Positions 36,289-45,866 are shown, numbered from the stretch's first letter. The stretch: 64,000 bases of DNA from Halorubrum lacusprofundi ATCC 49239 (GCF_000022205.1 NC_012029.1:1860001-1924000); one strand, 5' to 3'. The notes: a model not told the origin generated them from the sequence alone. Made by a program: numbers and translations.

Positions 36289-37149
36289 ATGCTATCACTA
36301 CAGTTCGGCGGTGTCGGGTTGAGCGCGGCCCTGACGGGGATCCTGTTCTCCGTGGCGCTGTTCCTCGTCGGATTCGTCGGCGTGCTGCTGCTGGGGAAGT
36401 TCGTGTTCGTACCGGCGGTCATGCGGGTATTGGGGTCGCGCGGGTTCGACGAGGCCGTTCGCAGTCTCGGCTCGAGCGTGGCGAACGCCGTCGTGTGGGT
36501 GGCGGCGATCGCCATCGGATTCACGATGGCCGGCTACAGCGCGTTCCTCTCGGCGTTCGCCGTCTTCGGCGGCGCCATCGCGCTCGCCGTCGGCTTCGCC
36601 GCACAGGACCTGCTCGGGAACTTCGTCGCCGGGATCTTTATCCTGAAGGACAAGCCGTTCGAGGTCGGCGACTGGATCGAGTGGGACGGGAACGCGGGCC
36701 GCGTCGAGGACATCGACCTGCGGGTCTCTCGCGTCCGAACCTTCGATAACGAGCGGATCACGGTGCCGAACGGCGACCTCGCGAACAACGCGGTCACGAA
36801 TCCGGTCGCCTACGAGACGCTTCGCCAGAAGTTCGTGTTCGGCATCGGCTACGAGGACGACATCGCCGAAGCCACCGACATCATCGTCGAGAAGGCCGAG
36901 GCGCACGCGGAGATCCTCGACGACCCCGCGCCCTCGGTTCGGGTGGTCGAACTGGGCGACTCCGCCGTAGGCCTGCAGTCGCGCTGGTGGATCGGCGAGC
37001 CCGGCCGGGGGGACTTCGTCCGCGTGCGCTCCGAGTACGTCACCGACGTGAAGGAGGCGTTCGACGAGGCCGGCATCGACATGCCGTACGTCCACCGGCA
37101 GCTCACCGGTAGCGTCGAAGTCATCGAGTCGGTCGCCGACGACGAGTAA
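36289..37149 (+). CDS. Small-conductance mechanosensitive ion channel (MscS family)
   Basis: This 286-residue protein has three membrane helices and the pore-lining helix (FGGAIALAVGFAAQDLLGNFVAG, here noted as Gly/Ala-rich around residues 90-115) with a cytoplasmic beta domain (KDKPFEVGDWIEW...RVRTFDNERITVPNG). It would release solutes on membrane tension, useful in salt brine. TATA-like TTTAAATA lies about 27 bases before the ATG at 36289; the ATG at 36278 stops after 3 codons and is discarded. Confidence 0.9.
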   Translation: MLSLQFGGVGLSAALTGILFSVALFLVGFVGVLLLGKFVFVPAVMRVLGSRGFDEAVRSLGSSVANAVVWVAAIAIGFTMAGYSAFLSAFAVFGGAIALAVGFAAQDLLGNFVAGIFILKDKPFEVGDWIEWDGNAGRVEDIDLRVSRVRTFDNERITVPNGDLANNAVTNPVAYETLRQKFVFGIGYEDDIAEATDIIVEKAEAHAEILDDPAPSVRVVELGDSAVGLQSRWWIGEPGRGDFVRVRSEYVTDVKEAFDEAGIDMPYVHRQLTGSVEVIESVADDE

Positions 37150-37228
37150 CGCGAGCGTTGGTCGCGTTTTACTTTTAAACCCCAGCGGTGACGGCGAGGT
37201 CACTTATAAATGACACCCGATCTCCCGC

Positions 37229-37975
37229 CTACCGCGTCGCCGCCTTCCACTCCCGGAGCCCGAGCCGCTCGCCGTTCAGGTCCTCGGCGGGCGCCTCGGT
37301 GGCGGCCCAGACGAACAGCGGCGCGACGCTCTCGGGGTCGCGGGCGCGCTCCTTCCCGGTGAGGTCGGTCGCGACGAGCCCGGGGTCGACGACGCCGACG
37401 GTCGCCGAGAGGTCGGCCGCGAACCCGCGCGCGACCGCCTCGGCGGCCGCCTTCGAGACGGCGTACGCGCCCATCCCCGACCGCGACTCGTGGGCGACGC
37501 CGCCCGACGGGACGACGACTCGCGCGTCGTCGGCGAGGTGCGGGACCGCCTCCGCGATCGTCGCGAAGACGCCGCGGGCGTTGGTCCGCATCGTGTCGTC
37601 GTAGTCGGCGTAGCTCGTCTCGTCGGTCGGGCTCTCGCCCGGCCCGCCGTGGAAGACGGCCGCGTTCGCGAACACCACGTCTATCGGGCCGGCCTCTCGG
37701 GCGACCTTCTCGAAGAACCGCTCCAAGTCGAATTCGTCGCGCACGTCGACGCGGGCGCCCCACGCGGTGCCGGCGTCCTCGCTCCCGCTCTCTCCTTCGC
37801 CTTCGTCTCTGCCCCCGTCCTCGTCTCCGCTCTCGTTCAGCGCCGCGACTGTCTGATCAACCGCGTCGCCGTCGCGTCCGGAGACGGCGACGAACGCCCC
37901 CTCGTCGACGAACGCCTCGGCGACCGCCCGCCCGATCCCGCTCGTTGCGCCGGTGATCGCGACCGTGGGCTCCAT
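37229..37975 (-). CDS. Short-chain dehydrogenase/reductase
   Basis: This 248-residue classical SDR has the coenzyme motif TGATSGIGRAVAE (about 8-20), the N-A-A segment VFANAAVF and the catalytic YAVSKAAAE (Tyr-x3-Lys, about 170). An acidic insertion of about 30 residues (DEDGGRDEGEGESGSEDAGT) is present between strand 2 and strand 3 and looks recently expanded. Substrate unknown. It is convergent with mscS and divergent from crtD. Confidence 0.9.
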   Translation of the reverse strand: MEPTVAITGATSGIGRAVAEAFVDEGAFVAVSGRDGDAVDQTVAALNESGDEDGGRDEGEGESGSEDAGTAWGARVDVRDEFDLERFFEKVAREAGPIDVVFANAAVFHGGPGESPTDETSYADYDDTMRTNARGVFATIAEAVPHLADDARVVVPSGGVAHESRSGMGAYAVSKAAAEAVARGFAADLSATVGVVDPGLVATDLTGKERARDPESVAPLFVWAATEAPAEDLNGERLGLREWKAATR

Positions 37976-38116
37976 ATGGCGATCGGTTGGGTCGTCGCCA
38001 ACTTAGGCGTACCCACTCGGGGCGCTTCTCGACCGATACGTCTCGGTCGGCACTTCCCGTCTCCACCGGCGCCGTCTCCGCAATTCCCGCCAATATCTTC
38101 TCAACCGTCTGGCCGG

Positions 38117-38124
38117 TATTTATA
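38117..38124 (+). promoter_or_regulatory. TATA box of the carotenoid operon
   Basis: TATTTATA at 38117-38124 is centred about 28 bases before the crtD ATG, the spacing for leaderless transcription. It would drive crtD, lyeJ and cruF together. Confidence 0.7.
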
Positions 38125-38148
38125 CCGTCGCCGACCCTACGACCGAGC

Positions 38149-39648
38149 ATGGACGTGGCCCCGGACATCGACGCCGTGGCCGGCGAGTCCGTCGTCGTGA
38201 TCGGCGGCGGATTCGGCGGCCTCTCGACCGCCTGTTACCTCGCTGACGCCGGCGCGGATGTGACCCTCTTGGAGAAGAACGAACAGCTCGGCGGGCGCGC
38301 GAGCCGGCTGGAGGCCGACGGCTTCCGGTTCGACATGGGGCCGTCGTGGTACCTCATGCCCGACGTGTTCGAACGGTTCTTCGGCCACTTCGGACGCGAA
38401 CCGTCGGAGTTCTACGAACTGGAGCGACTCGATCCCCACTACCGGGTGTTCTGGAAGGACGGCGACAAGGTCGACGTGCTCCCCGACCGCGAGGCGAACA
38501 AGGCCCTCTTCGAGGAGTACGAGCCCGGTGCGGGCGAGGCGTTCGAAGCGTATCTGGAGGAGTCCGAACGCACCTACGAGATCGGGATGGAACACTTCGT
38601 GTACGAGGACCGTCCGCGGCTCCGCGACTACGTCGACAAGGACGTGCTCCGGTACTCGTGGGGGCTCTCGCTTCTCGGCAAGATGCAGGGACACGTCGAG
38701 GACTACTTCGACCACCCGAAGCTCCAGCAGCTGATGCAGTACACCCTCGTCTTCCTCGGTGGCTCCCCGACGAACACCCCCGCGCTGTACAACCTGATGA
38801 GCCACGTCGACTACAACATGGGCGTCTACTACCCCGAAGGCGGGATCGGCGCCGTCGTCGACGGCATCGTCGAACTCGGCGAGGACCTCGGCGTCGAGTT
38901 CGTCACCGACGCCGAGGTGACGGCCATCGAGGGACGCCGCGGGGGCTTCGCGCTCGACACCGCCGACGGCGAGCGCTACCTCACGGATCTGGTCGTCTCC
39001 GACGCCGACTACGCCCACACCGAACAGGAGCTGCTCCCGAAACACAAGCGCCAGTACAGCGACGAGTACTGGGAGTCGCGGACGTACGCGCCCTCCGCGT
39101 TCCTGCTGTACCTCGGCGTCGAGGGCGACGTGCCGAACCTCGAACACCACACGCTGGTGTTGCCGACGGGGTGGAACCACCACTTCGAGCAGATATTCGA
39201 CGACCCAGCGTGGCCCGATGACCCCGCTTACTACCTCTGTGCGCCCTCCGAGACCGACGACACGGTCGCGCCAGAGGGACACAGCAACCTGTTCGCCTTG
39301 GTCCCCATCGCGCCCGGGCTGGAGGACACTCCCGAACTGCGCGAAGAGTACCGCGACCTCGTGTTGGACGACATCGCCGAGAACACCGACACGGAGCTGC
39401 GCGACCGGATCGTCTTCGAGGAGACGTTCTGCGTCGACGACTTCGCGGACCGGTACAACAGCTACCAGGGAAGCGCGCTCGGGCTGGCACACACCCTGCG
39501 ACAGACTTCGCTGCTTCGCCCGCCCCACCGGTCCGACGCGCTCGACGGGCTCTACTTCACGGGGTCGACGACGACCCCCGGTATCGGTGTCCCGATGTGT
39601 CTCATCAGCGGACAGCTGACCGCCGAGGAGCTGTCGAAGACGGCGTGA
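38149..39648 (+). CDS. crtD: Carotenoid 3,4-desaturase CrtD (phytoene desaturase family)
   Basis: This 499-residue FAD-dependent desaturase has the dinucleotide motif GGGFGGLS at 19-26 and the C-terminal FAD contact GSTTTPGIGVPM. Family similarity alone would allow phytoene desaturase; its place ahead of a lyeJ-like prenyltransferase and cruF suggests the bacterioruberin 3,4-desaturase. The start at 38149 sits at a TATA box. Its stop overlaps the next start (GTGA). Confidence 0.88.
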   Translation: MDVAPDIDAVAGESVVVIGGGFGGLSTACYLADAGADVTLLEKNEQLGGRASRLEADGFRFDMGPSWYLMPDVFERFFGHFGREPSEFYELERLDPHYRVFWKDGDKVDVLPDREANKALFEEYEPGAGEAFEAYLEESERTYEIGMEHFVYEDRPRLRDYVDKDVLRYSWGLSLLGKMQGHVEDYFDHPKLQQLMQYTLVFLGGSPTNTPALYNLMSHVDYNMGVYYPEGGIGAVVDGIVELGEDLGVEFVTDAEVTAIEGRRGGFALDTADGERYLTDLVVSDADYAHTEQELLPKHKRQYSDEYWESRTYAPSAFLLYLGVEGDVPNLEHHTLVLPTGWNHHFEQIFDDPAWPDDPAYYLCAPSETDDTVAPEGHSNLFALVPIAPGLEDTPELREEYRDLVLDDIAENTDTELRDRIVFEETFCVDDFADRYNSYQGSALGLAHTLRQTSLLRPPHRSDALDGLYFTGSTTTPGIGVPMCLISGQLTAEELSKTA

Positions 39649-40544
39649 TCGGAGCCGTGAGCGACACCGTAACCGGCCCCGATCAACGCTCGATCCCCGA
39701 CCTCCTCCAGTACCTGCTAGTGCTGTCGCGGCCGCGGTTCTGGCTGTATCTCGCCGGTCCCGTCGCCGTCGGCGTCACCTACGGAATTGCCGACGTGAGC
39801 GAGCTGTTCACGCCGGTCACTGTCGGGCTTGCGGCGTACTTCCTCGTGCCGGCGAACGTCTTCCTCTACGGCGTCAACGACGCCTTCGACGCCGATATCG
39901 ACGAGCTGAACCCGAAGAAAGAGGGTCGCGAGGCGCGCTGGCGGGGCGACCGACTCGTCGCACTCGCGGTGGTCGTCTCCGGCGCGCTCGGGGTCGCCGT
40001 ATTCGCGATCACACCGCGAGTCGCATGGCCGTACCTCGCCGGCTTCCTGCTTCTCGGTGCCGGCTACAGCGCCCCGCCAGTGCGGTTCAAGACGACGCCG
40101 TTCCTCGACTCCGTCTCGAACGGATTGTACATCTTACCGGGTGCGGCCGCGTACGCTGCCGTGTCCGGGACGCACCCACCGATCGCGGCGCTCGCGGGCG
40201 CATGGCTCTGGGCGATGGGGATGCACACCTTCTCTGCGATCCCCGACATCGAGCCGGACCGCGCCGCCGGGATCCGGACGACGGCGACGCTTCTGGGTGA
40301 GGGGCGGACCTACGCGTACTGCGTCGCCTGTTGGGTCGCCGCCGCGGTCGCGTTCGCCGCGGTCGACATCCGGCTCGGCGTGCTGCTCGGCGTGTACCCC
40401 GTCTTCGCGGCGTGGGTCGCCCGGTCGTCGATCGCAGTCGACCGCGCGTACTGGTGGTTCCCGGCGCTGAACACCGCCGTCGGCACCCTGCTGGCGATGG
40501 GGGGACTCTGGCGCGTCTACCCCGTCACGGAGGCCCTCGCGTGA
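39645..40544 (+). CDS. lyeJ: Lycopene elongase/hydratase LyeJ (UbiA-type prenyltransferase)
   Basis: This 299-residue membrane prenyltransferase adds C5 units to lycopene on the way to bacterioruberin. Asp-rich motifs NDAFDADID (about 80-90) and PDIEPDRA (about 200) coordinate Mg-diphosphate. About eight membrane helices are visible. Start GTG 39645 overlaps the crtD stop; GTG 39657 is an alternative. The stop overlaps the cruF start. Confidence 0.88.
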   Translation: MIGAVSDTVTGPDQRSIPDLLQYLLVLSRPRFWLYLAGPVAVGVTYGIADVSELFTPVTVGLAAYFLVPANVFLYGVNDAFDADIDELNPKKEGREARWRGDRLVALAVVVSGALGVAVFAITPRVAWPYLAGFLLLGAGYSAPPVRFKTTPFLDSVSNGLYILPGAAAYAAVSGTHPPIAALAGAWLWAMGMHTFSAIPDIEPDRAAGIRTTATLLGEGRTYAYCVACWVAAAVAFAAVDIRLGVLLGVYPVFAAWVARSSIAVDRAYWWFPALNTAVGTLLAMGGLWRVYPVTEALA

Positions 40545-41422
40545 GCGACCCCGCCGAATCCGCCGCAACGTCGGGACGACTCGGCGCGCTCCGCGCCCGA
40601 CTTCCCGACACGCGCCGCGAGGCGGAGCGTCTGCTCGACAGAATCGTCCGCGAGAACCGGTTTACGATTGCCGTGCTGTTCCCCCTCGTCGGTGCGATCG
40701 CACTCGTCGGCAGCGCGGAGGGGTGGGTGCCCGAGCCGCTCGCGTTTAACCCGTGGTTCGTGCTGTTCGGTGTGCTGGTGATGCGGTCGCCGCTCGTCGT
40801 CGGGGTGTTGCCCGCGCTCGACCGCCGCGCGGTCGGGTGGCTCGGGGTGCTCGTCGCGTACACCTACGCGATCGAGCTGTTCGGCGTCGCCACCGGGTGG
40901 CCCTACGGCACCTTCGAGTACACCGTGAGCCTCGGGCCGATGCTCGGCGGGGTGCCGCTGGCGCTCCCCGTCTTTTTCATTCCGCTCGTGGTGAACGCCT
41001 ACCTGCTCTGTCTGCTGCTTCTCGGCCCGCGGGCGTCGAACGGGTGGCTCCGGCTCGCGACCGTGATCGCCGCGGTGGTCGCGATGGATGTGGTGCTCGA
41101 CCCCGGCGCCGTCGCGCTCGGCTTTTGGAGCTTCGGCGGCGGCGCCTTCTTCGGTGTTCCCCTCTCGAACTACGCCGGCTGGGTGTTGTCGGCGACGGTC
41201 GCGGTGGTCACGCTCGACCGCGCGTTCGAACTTGGGGCGCTCGGCGATCGACTGCGCGACTGCGAATTCATGCTCGACGACATGGTGAGCTTCGTGATCC
41301 TCTGGGGCGGAATCAACCTCTGGTACGGGAATCTACTCCCCGCCGCCGTCGCGGTCGCATTCGGCGTCGGGCTCGTCCGCGCCGACCGATTCGATGCGAC
41401 CCTGTTCACGCAGTGGCGGTGA
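40541..41422 (+). CDS. cruF: Bisanhydrobacterioruberin hydratase CruF
   Basis: This 293-residue, roughly eight-helix membrane protein completes bacterioruberin by adding water at the end groups. The DVVLDPGAVALGFWSF and GVPLSNYAGWV segments are typical of CruF-like hydratases. Start GTG 40541 overlaps the lyeJ stop (GTGA), so crtD-lyeJ-cruF is translated as a chain. Pathway assignment rests on gene order plus family. Confidence 0.88.
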   Translation: MSDPAESAATSGRLGALRARLPDTRREAERLLDRIVRENRFTIAVLFPLVGAIALVGSAEGWVPEPLAFNPWFVLFGVLVMRSPLVVGVLPALDRRAVGWLGVLVAYTYAIELFGVATGWPYGTFEYTVSLGPMLGGVPLALPVFFIPLVVNAYLLCLLLLGPRASNGWLRLATVIAAVVAMDVVLDPGAVALGFWSFGGGAFFGVPLSNYAGWVLSATVAVVTLDRAFELGALGDRLRDCEFMLDDMVSFVILWGGINLWYGNLLPAAVAVAFGVGLVRADRFDATLFTQWR

Positions 41423-41471
41423 GGTCGACCGACTCGCGACTCCTTATATACGCCCCACCATTCCGGTACGT

Positions 41472-41516
41472 ATGAGCGTTTGCGTCACGGACCATCGAGC
41501 GGAGGAGACCGAATGA
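41472..41516 (+). CDS. Fourteen-codon upstream ORF coupled to dacZ
   Basis: ATG at 41472 opens a 14-residue frame (MSVCVTDHRAEETE) ending in TGA at 41514-41516, which overlaps the ATG of dacZ (ATGA). A TATA element at 41444-41450 lies about 25 bases upstream of this ATG, so leaderless translation would begin here, not at dacZ. GGAGGAG within the small frame is the probable ribosome-binding site for dacZ. The peptide has no known homology; a regulatory leader peptide is inferred. Confidence 0.6.
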   Translation: MSVCVTDHRAEETE

Positions 41517-42070
41517 GCGGGCTCGCGATCGAGTACGGCACCCATGATCGGGTCCGGGAGATCGTCGATCGGCTGACCTACTGCGCCGAACACGTCAGCG
41601 TCGCGTTCGACGGCTGGGACGAGCCGCACGTCAAGGGGCCGGGGCTCTACTTCGCGGTCGTCGCCGACCGCGGCTACGGCGCGTACGCCGACCCAATGGG
41701 CGACAACCGGTGGCCCCGAAAGAGCTGTACCACGGTGTTCGACGAGGACGCGTTCGTCGACGCCGTCGAGACGGTGAGCGTCAAGCGGGACGGCGGGATC
41801 GTCGTCGCGGTCGACGGCGAGATAGAGGCACAGATGGTGCGGTTCCGCGACCTTGGCACCCGGAGCGGCGAGTCCACCCTCGTCGACGACGTGAGCTACG
41901 AGCCGTGGATGGGGTCGCGGCATATGAGCGCGATCGAGACCTCAGTCCGGCCGGAGGTCGTAGCGACCGTGACGCTGAGCGAGGAGACCGGCCGGGTGAG
42001 CGTGTTCCGCAACGGCGACGCGGAGTCGATGGAGCGCAACGAGCTCGGCGGGGTGTGGCGCGTAGAGTAG
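41513..42070 (+). CDS. dacZ: Diadenylate cyclase DacZ (c-di-AMP synthase)
   Basis: This 185-residue soluble protein has a DisA_N-type domain that joins two ATP into cyclic di-AMP, in haloarchaea a signal tied to osmotic balance. Family features are the N-terminal REIVDRLTYCAEHVSVAFDGW, the central GPGLYFAVVADRGYGAYAD and the SRHMSAIETSVRPEVVATVTLSEETGRVSVF segment, here quoted in outline as the nucleotide-binding SRHxxA...SEETG pair. It sits beside a Na+/Ca2+ exchanger. ATG 41513 overlaps an upstream mini-ORF. Confidence 0.88.
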   Translation: MSGLAIEYGTHDRVREIVDRLTYCAEHVSVAFDGWDEPHVKGPGLYFAVVADRGYGAYADPMGDNRWPRKSCTTVFDEDAFVDAVETVSVKRDGGIVVAVDGEIEAQMVRFRDLGTRSGESTLVDDVSYEPWMGSRHMSAIETSVRPEVVATVTLSEETGRVSVFRNGDAESMERNELGGVWRVE

Positions 42071-42174
42071 CCGGTTCGGTCTCTTTCGACGTAGTCTGTC
42101 CGTGTCGGCAGAACAGCCGGGACAAGTGTTTCGCACCGGTGGAAAAATGTAGGTGTGACAACGTAGGTAGAGGA

Positions 42175-43485
42175 GTGAACCTTCGCCACCCGCTCGTGGC
42201 CGTCGCTCTGACGCTCGTCTTGACGGTCCCGTGGGTCGGACTGTTCATTTCGTACGGGGGATACGGAACAGTCCACCCGGGAGAGAACGTGACGCCGCTG
42301 GCGGCGGTCGTCGTGGCAGGGGTCGCGATTCTCGGAGCAGCGTTTCTGCTCGCGTGGGCGGCCGAGACCGCGGAGAAAGACGTTCCGCAGGGATTCGCCA
42401 TCGCGGTTCTCGCCGTGCTTGCGGTCGCCCCGGAGTACGCGGTCGACGCGCTGTACGCGTGGCAGGCGGGCGCCGGATCGGCCGCGGCCGGAAATCTCGC
42501 GATCGCGAACATGACCGGTGCGAACCGTATCCTCATCGGGCTCGGGTGGTCTGGTATCGCGCTGTTTACGATCTATCGCGCCAAGACCACGCGTGATTCC
42601 GCAGTCGAACGCCGCCCAGGGTTCCTCACCGACGCGGTCACGCTCAACCGCGACCTCGCGACGGAGATCACGTTCCTCCTCGCCGCCACGGCGTACGCGT
42701 TTCTGATCCCGCTGCGAGGCGGGATCGGCCCGATCGACTCCATCGTGCTGGTCGGGCTGTTCGTGCTGTACATTGCCATCGTCATCCGAGGAGACGTCGA
42801 GGAGTCAGACCGACACGTCGGCGTTCCCGCCTACTTTCAAGCGTACCCGAAAGTGCCGCGGATCGCCGTCATTCTGTTCGGCTTCCTCTTCTCGGGCGCG
42901 ATCATCTTCACCGCGGTTCACCCCTTCGCAGAGGGGCTCGAACAGTTGGGGCTCCAGTACGGCATCCCGGAGTTCTTCATGATCCAGTGGCTCGCGCCGC
43001 TGGCCTCGGAGAGCCCGGAGTTGATCGTCGTCGCGTACCTCGTGAACAAAGCTCGCTCGACGGCCGGGTTCAACACGCTCATCTCCTCAAAGCTCAACCA
43101 GTGGACCCTGCTCATCGGAACGCTCGCGATCGTGTACTCGATCTCGGCCGGCGCCGTCGGCACCCTCTCGTTCGACGCCAAGCAGGCCGCGGAGATCTGG
43201 ATCACCGCGGCACAGAGCTTCTTCGCCATCGCGATCATCGTGAACTTCGAGATCAACGTGCGCGAGGCGGTCGTCCTGCTCGTGCTGTTCAGTTCGCAGG
43301 TCCTCACGGAGTTCTACGTCATCCGAACGTACGCTGAGCCGGCCGCGACCGAGGTGAGCATGACGGTGTTGTACGCGTACACCGCGGTCTACGCCGTCAT
43401 CGGTGTCGCGCTGTTCGTCAAGCGTCGGAAGAGCGCCAGCAAACTCGTTCGGCGTGCGATTTCGACGGCGCGGACCGCGTTGTGA
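42175..43485 (+). CDS. Sodium/calcium exchanger family antiporter
   Basis: This 436-residue protein has about eleven membrane helices and two alpha repeats. APEYAVDALYAWQAG is the first conserved ion-binding loop, and ASESPELIVVAYLVNKAR the second. Both carry the Glu-Pro-type signature of YrbG/CaCA exchangers. Start GTG 42175 follows a GGAG-like sequence; TATA-like GGAAAAATG is about 28 bases upstream. Location next to dacZ is suggestive of ion control by c-di-AMP, but no direct link is shown. Confidence 0.88.
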   Translation: MNLRHPLVAVALTLVLTVPWVGLFISYGGYGTVHPGENVTPLAAVVVAGVAILGAAFLLAWAAETAEKDVPQGFAIAVLAVLAVAPEYAVDALYAWQAGAGSAAAGNLAIANMTGANRILIGLGWSGIALFTIYRAKTTRDSAVERRPGFLTDAVTLNRDLATEITFLLAATAYAFLIPLRGGIGPIDSIVLVGLFVLYIAIVIRGDVEESDRHVGVPAYFQAYPKVPRIAVILFGFLFSGAIIFTAVHPFAEGLEQLGLQYGIPEFFMIQWLAPLASESPELIVVAYLVNKARSTAGFNTLISSKLNQWTLLIGTLAIVYSISAGAVGTLSFDAKQAAEIWITAAQSFFAIAIIVNFEINVREAVVLLVLFSSQVLTEFYVIRTYAEPAATEVSMTVLYAYTAVYAVIGVALFVKRRKSASKLVRRAISTARTAL

Positions 43486-43521
43486 CGGCGCCGGTGGTAT
43501 TCCTTCGGAGGGCCGATCGCC

Positions 43522-45813
43522 TCAGTCGTCGTCGTTGAGAACTCCCTCGGCGACGGCCATGTCGTCGACGCTCGGGTCGTCAGCGGAACGCCGCAGGACG
43601 AACCGCTTGCGAATCAGGTCCGCGAAGTAGATCACGGTTCCCAAGATGAGCAGGCTGTCGCCCGGGAGCCGCGCCCAGAACAGCGTCTGGACGAGCGGCC
43701 CCTCGTAGAACGCGAGGCTGCGCGCCGCGGCGTAGCCCTCCGTGAACGCGACCTCCAGTTGGAGGAACCCGACGGGGAGCACCGAGACGAACACCATCAG
43801 TGCGAGCCCGACGTTCCAACACCAGAACGACGCTCGGAGCCACGAGCCGTCCCAGCGCTCGGGGTCGATCGACAGCTGGAGCATGTACGCCACCATCCCG
43901 AGCGCGAGGAAGCCGAACGCGCCGAACATCGCGGCGTGGGCGTGCCCCACAGTGAGGTAGGTGCCGTGCTCGTAGTAGTTGATCAGCGGGAGGTTGATGA
44001 AGAAGCCGAGCACCCCGGCGCCGACGAAGTTCCACACCCCGCTGGCGACGATGAACATGAAGGGGAGTGTGTAGGGGAACCCGCCGGATTCGGTCATCGC
44101 TCGGTACTGCCCGATCGCCTCGTAGAGGATGAAGATCAGCGGGAGCAGCTCCAGCGTCGAGAAGATGCTCCCGATCGGGACCCAGTAGTCGGGCATCCCG
44201 ATCCACCAGTAGTGGTGCGAGACGCCGATGACACCGGTCCCCATCACGAGCAGGGCCTGCAGCATCACGGCCTTCTCGGCGCTGCGCCGCGACAGGAGGT
44301 TCATCGAGACGAGCGTGAGTCCGATGATCGCGACGATGAAGAACTCGAAGGCGCCCTCGACCCACATGTGGACGACCCACCACCGCCAGAATTCCGTGAC
44401 GGCCATGTTCGTCGACGGCGTGAACATGAAACCGGCGACGAACAGCAAGGTGATCGAGCCGCCCGCGTAGAGGATCATGTGCGCGAGCCCGTACACCGGC
44501 TCGCGGTCGAGCAGCGGCTTGAGCCCGCGGATCGCGAGGATCGCCCAGAGCACGAAGCCGACGAGTAGGCCGCCCTGCCACACTTTCCCGACTTCGAGGT
44601 ACTCTAACCCCTCGTTACCGAGGAGCCACCACAGCTGGCCATCGAAGTAGCCGTTCGCGCCGAGCCAGATGCCGCCCATCCCGCCGACGACGACGGTCAC
44701 CAGCGCGCCGAGCAGGACGTTGACGTACCGCGCCTGATTCCTCGGCTCATGGCCGGTGAGAAGCGGCGGGAGGAACAGCCCGGCGCCGAGCCACGTCGAC
44801 GCGATCCAGAGTATTCCGAGATCGATGTGCCACGTCTTCGCGATCGAGAAGGGGAGCACCTGCAGGATGTGGATCCCGAAGAGTTCCTCGATCCCGAAGA
44901 ATCCGGCCCGTTCGATGTAGAAGTGCGCCAGTAACCCTCCCAACAGCACCTGCGCTACGAACAGCCCGGCGGCGATCGGGATGAACCGGAGCGCCGCGCG
45001 CTGGCTCGGGAAGATGCTCACGTCGCCCGGCTCCGGCACGGCGATCCCCTCCGCCGACGGCTCCGGAAGCTTCACCGACTTGTACAGGAGGATCCCCGCC
45101 CCCGCCGCGGCGACGAGCAGCACCATGGCGATCACGCTCCACGTCATCGCAGCGCCGGTGGCGTCGTTGCCGGCGGCCGGCGAGTAAGGCCACTCGTTCG
45201 TGTAGGAGTTGCCGCCGTCGGGCCGATCGGTGTGAGAGAACCACGCCGTCCACAGTGCGAAGTCGGCGAAGTCCTCGGCCTCCTCCGTCGACTCGATCAT
45301 CCCGACCGGAACGCCCCGATCGCGGTCGCCCTCGTGGTAGCGCTCGACGTACGTCTCGCGCACCTGCTCGTGGGCGTACGCTTCCGCGGCGGAGTACTGG
45401 ACGGTGTCGCTCCCGTCGTGCGCGCCGTCGAGGTCGTCGCGGACCGTCTGGTCGACCGCCGCGCGCTCGGAGGAGCTGAGCGAGTCGTAGCCGGCGCCGT
45501 ACTCCTCCTGCGCGTAGTACTCGCGCATGTGCTCGGTCTTCAGATCGAGCGTTTCGGCGGTGTAGTCCTCGCCGTAGTACGCGCCGTTACCGAGTATCGA
45601 CCCGTGGTTCATCAGCCCGTACTGCTGGAACGCCGCCTTCCCGTCTTGCACCGTCTCCCCGGTGGCGATCGTCTCGCCGTCGGGACCGACGACCTCCTCG
45701 GGAATCGGCGGCGCCTCCTGGTACGCGAACCACGCCCCGGCGCCCATTACGACCAGATTCAACAGGAACGCCGCGACGATGACCTTCGCGATCGTCTTGC
45801 GTGTGAGTTCCAT
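43522..45813 (-). CDS. norZ: Quinol-dependent nitric oxide reductase (qNOR, NorZ)
   Basis: This 763-residue protein reduces 2 NO to N2O with quinol electrons. The N-terminal extension with a cytochrome c-like fold but no CxxCH marks the quinol type. Catalytic-site features are HMWVEGAFEFF (His and Glu), HHYWWIGMPDYW (two His for FeB) and VGHAHAAMFGAFG (haem ligands). About 14 membrane helices are expected. A weak promoter lies near 45838-45845, just before a palindrome at 45854-45866. Its start is divergent from a MoaD-like gene. Confidence 0.93.
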   Translation of the reverse strand: MELTRKTIAKVIVAAFLLNLVVMGAGAWFAYQEAPPIPEEVVGPDGETIATGETVQDGKAAFQQYGLMNHGSILGNGAYYGEDYTAETLDLKTEHMREYYAQEEYGAGYDSLSSSERAAVDQTVRDDLDGAHDGSDTVQYSAAEAYAHEQVRETYVERYHEGDRDRGVPVGMIESTEEAEDFADFALWTAWFSHTDRPDGGNSYTNEWPYSPAAGNDATGAAMTWSVIAMVLLVAAAGAGILLYKSVKLPEPSAEGIAVPEPGDVSIFPSQRAALRFIPIAAGLFVAQVLLGGLLAHFYIERAGFFGIEELFGIHILQVLPFSIAKTWHIDLGILWIASTWLGAGLFLPPLLTGHEPRNQARYVNVLLGALVTVVVGGMGGIWLGANGYFDGQLWWLLGNEGLEYLEVGKVWQGGLLVGFVLWAILAIRGLKPLLDREPVYGLAHMILYAGGSITLLFVAGFMFTPSTNMAVTEFWRWWVVHMWVEGAFEFFIVAIIGLTLVSMNLLSRRSAEKAVMLQALLVMGTGVIGVSHHYWWIGMPDYWVPIGSIFSTLELLPLIFILYEAIGQYRAMTESGGFPYTLPFMFIVASGVWNFVGAGVLGFFINLPLINYYEHGTYLTVGHAHAAMFGAFGFLALGMVAYMLQLSIDPERWDGSWLRASFWCWNVGLALMVFVSVLPVGFLQLEVAFTEGYAAARSLAFYEGPLVQTLFWARLPGDSLLILGTVIYFADLIRKRFVLRRSADDPSVDDMAVAEGVLNDDD

Positions 45814-45853
45814 CGGGTGGTCGTACCCTCCACACGGACTATCAGTTTGGCGG

Positions 45854-45866
45854 CAACATGTTCGGA
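45854..45866. promoter_or_regulatory. nor palindrome, site 1
   Basis: CAACATGTTCGGA centres a near-palindrome (AACATGTT) about 41-53 bases upstream of norZ. Followed by ACGG, it forms a direct repeat with the sequence at 45946-45962. The position beyond the TATA region fits activator or repressor binding. Confidence 0.6.

Noticed and set aside
38149-39648. Phytoene desaturase CrtI
   Set aside because: Possible by family, but the gene order with lyeJ and cruF favours CrtD; a functional test would be needed to separate them.
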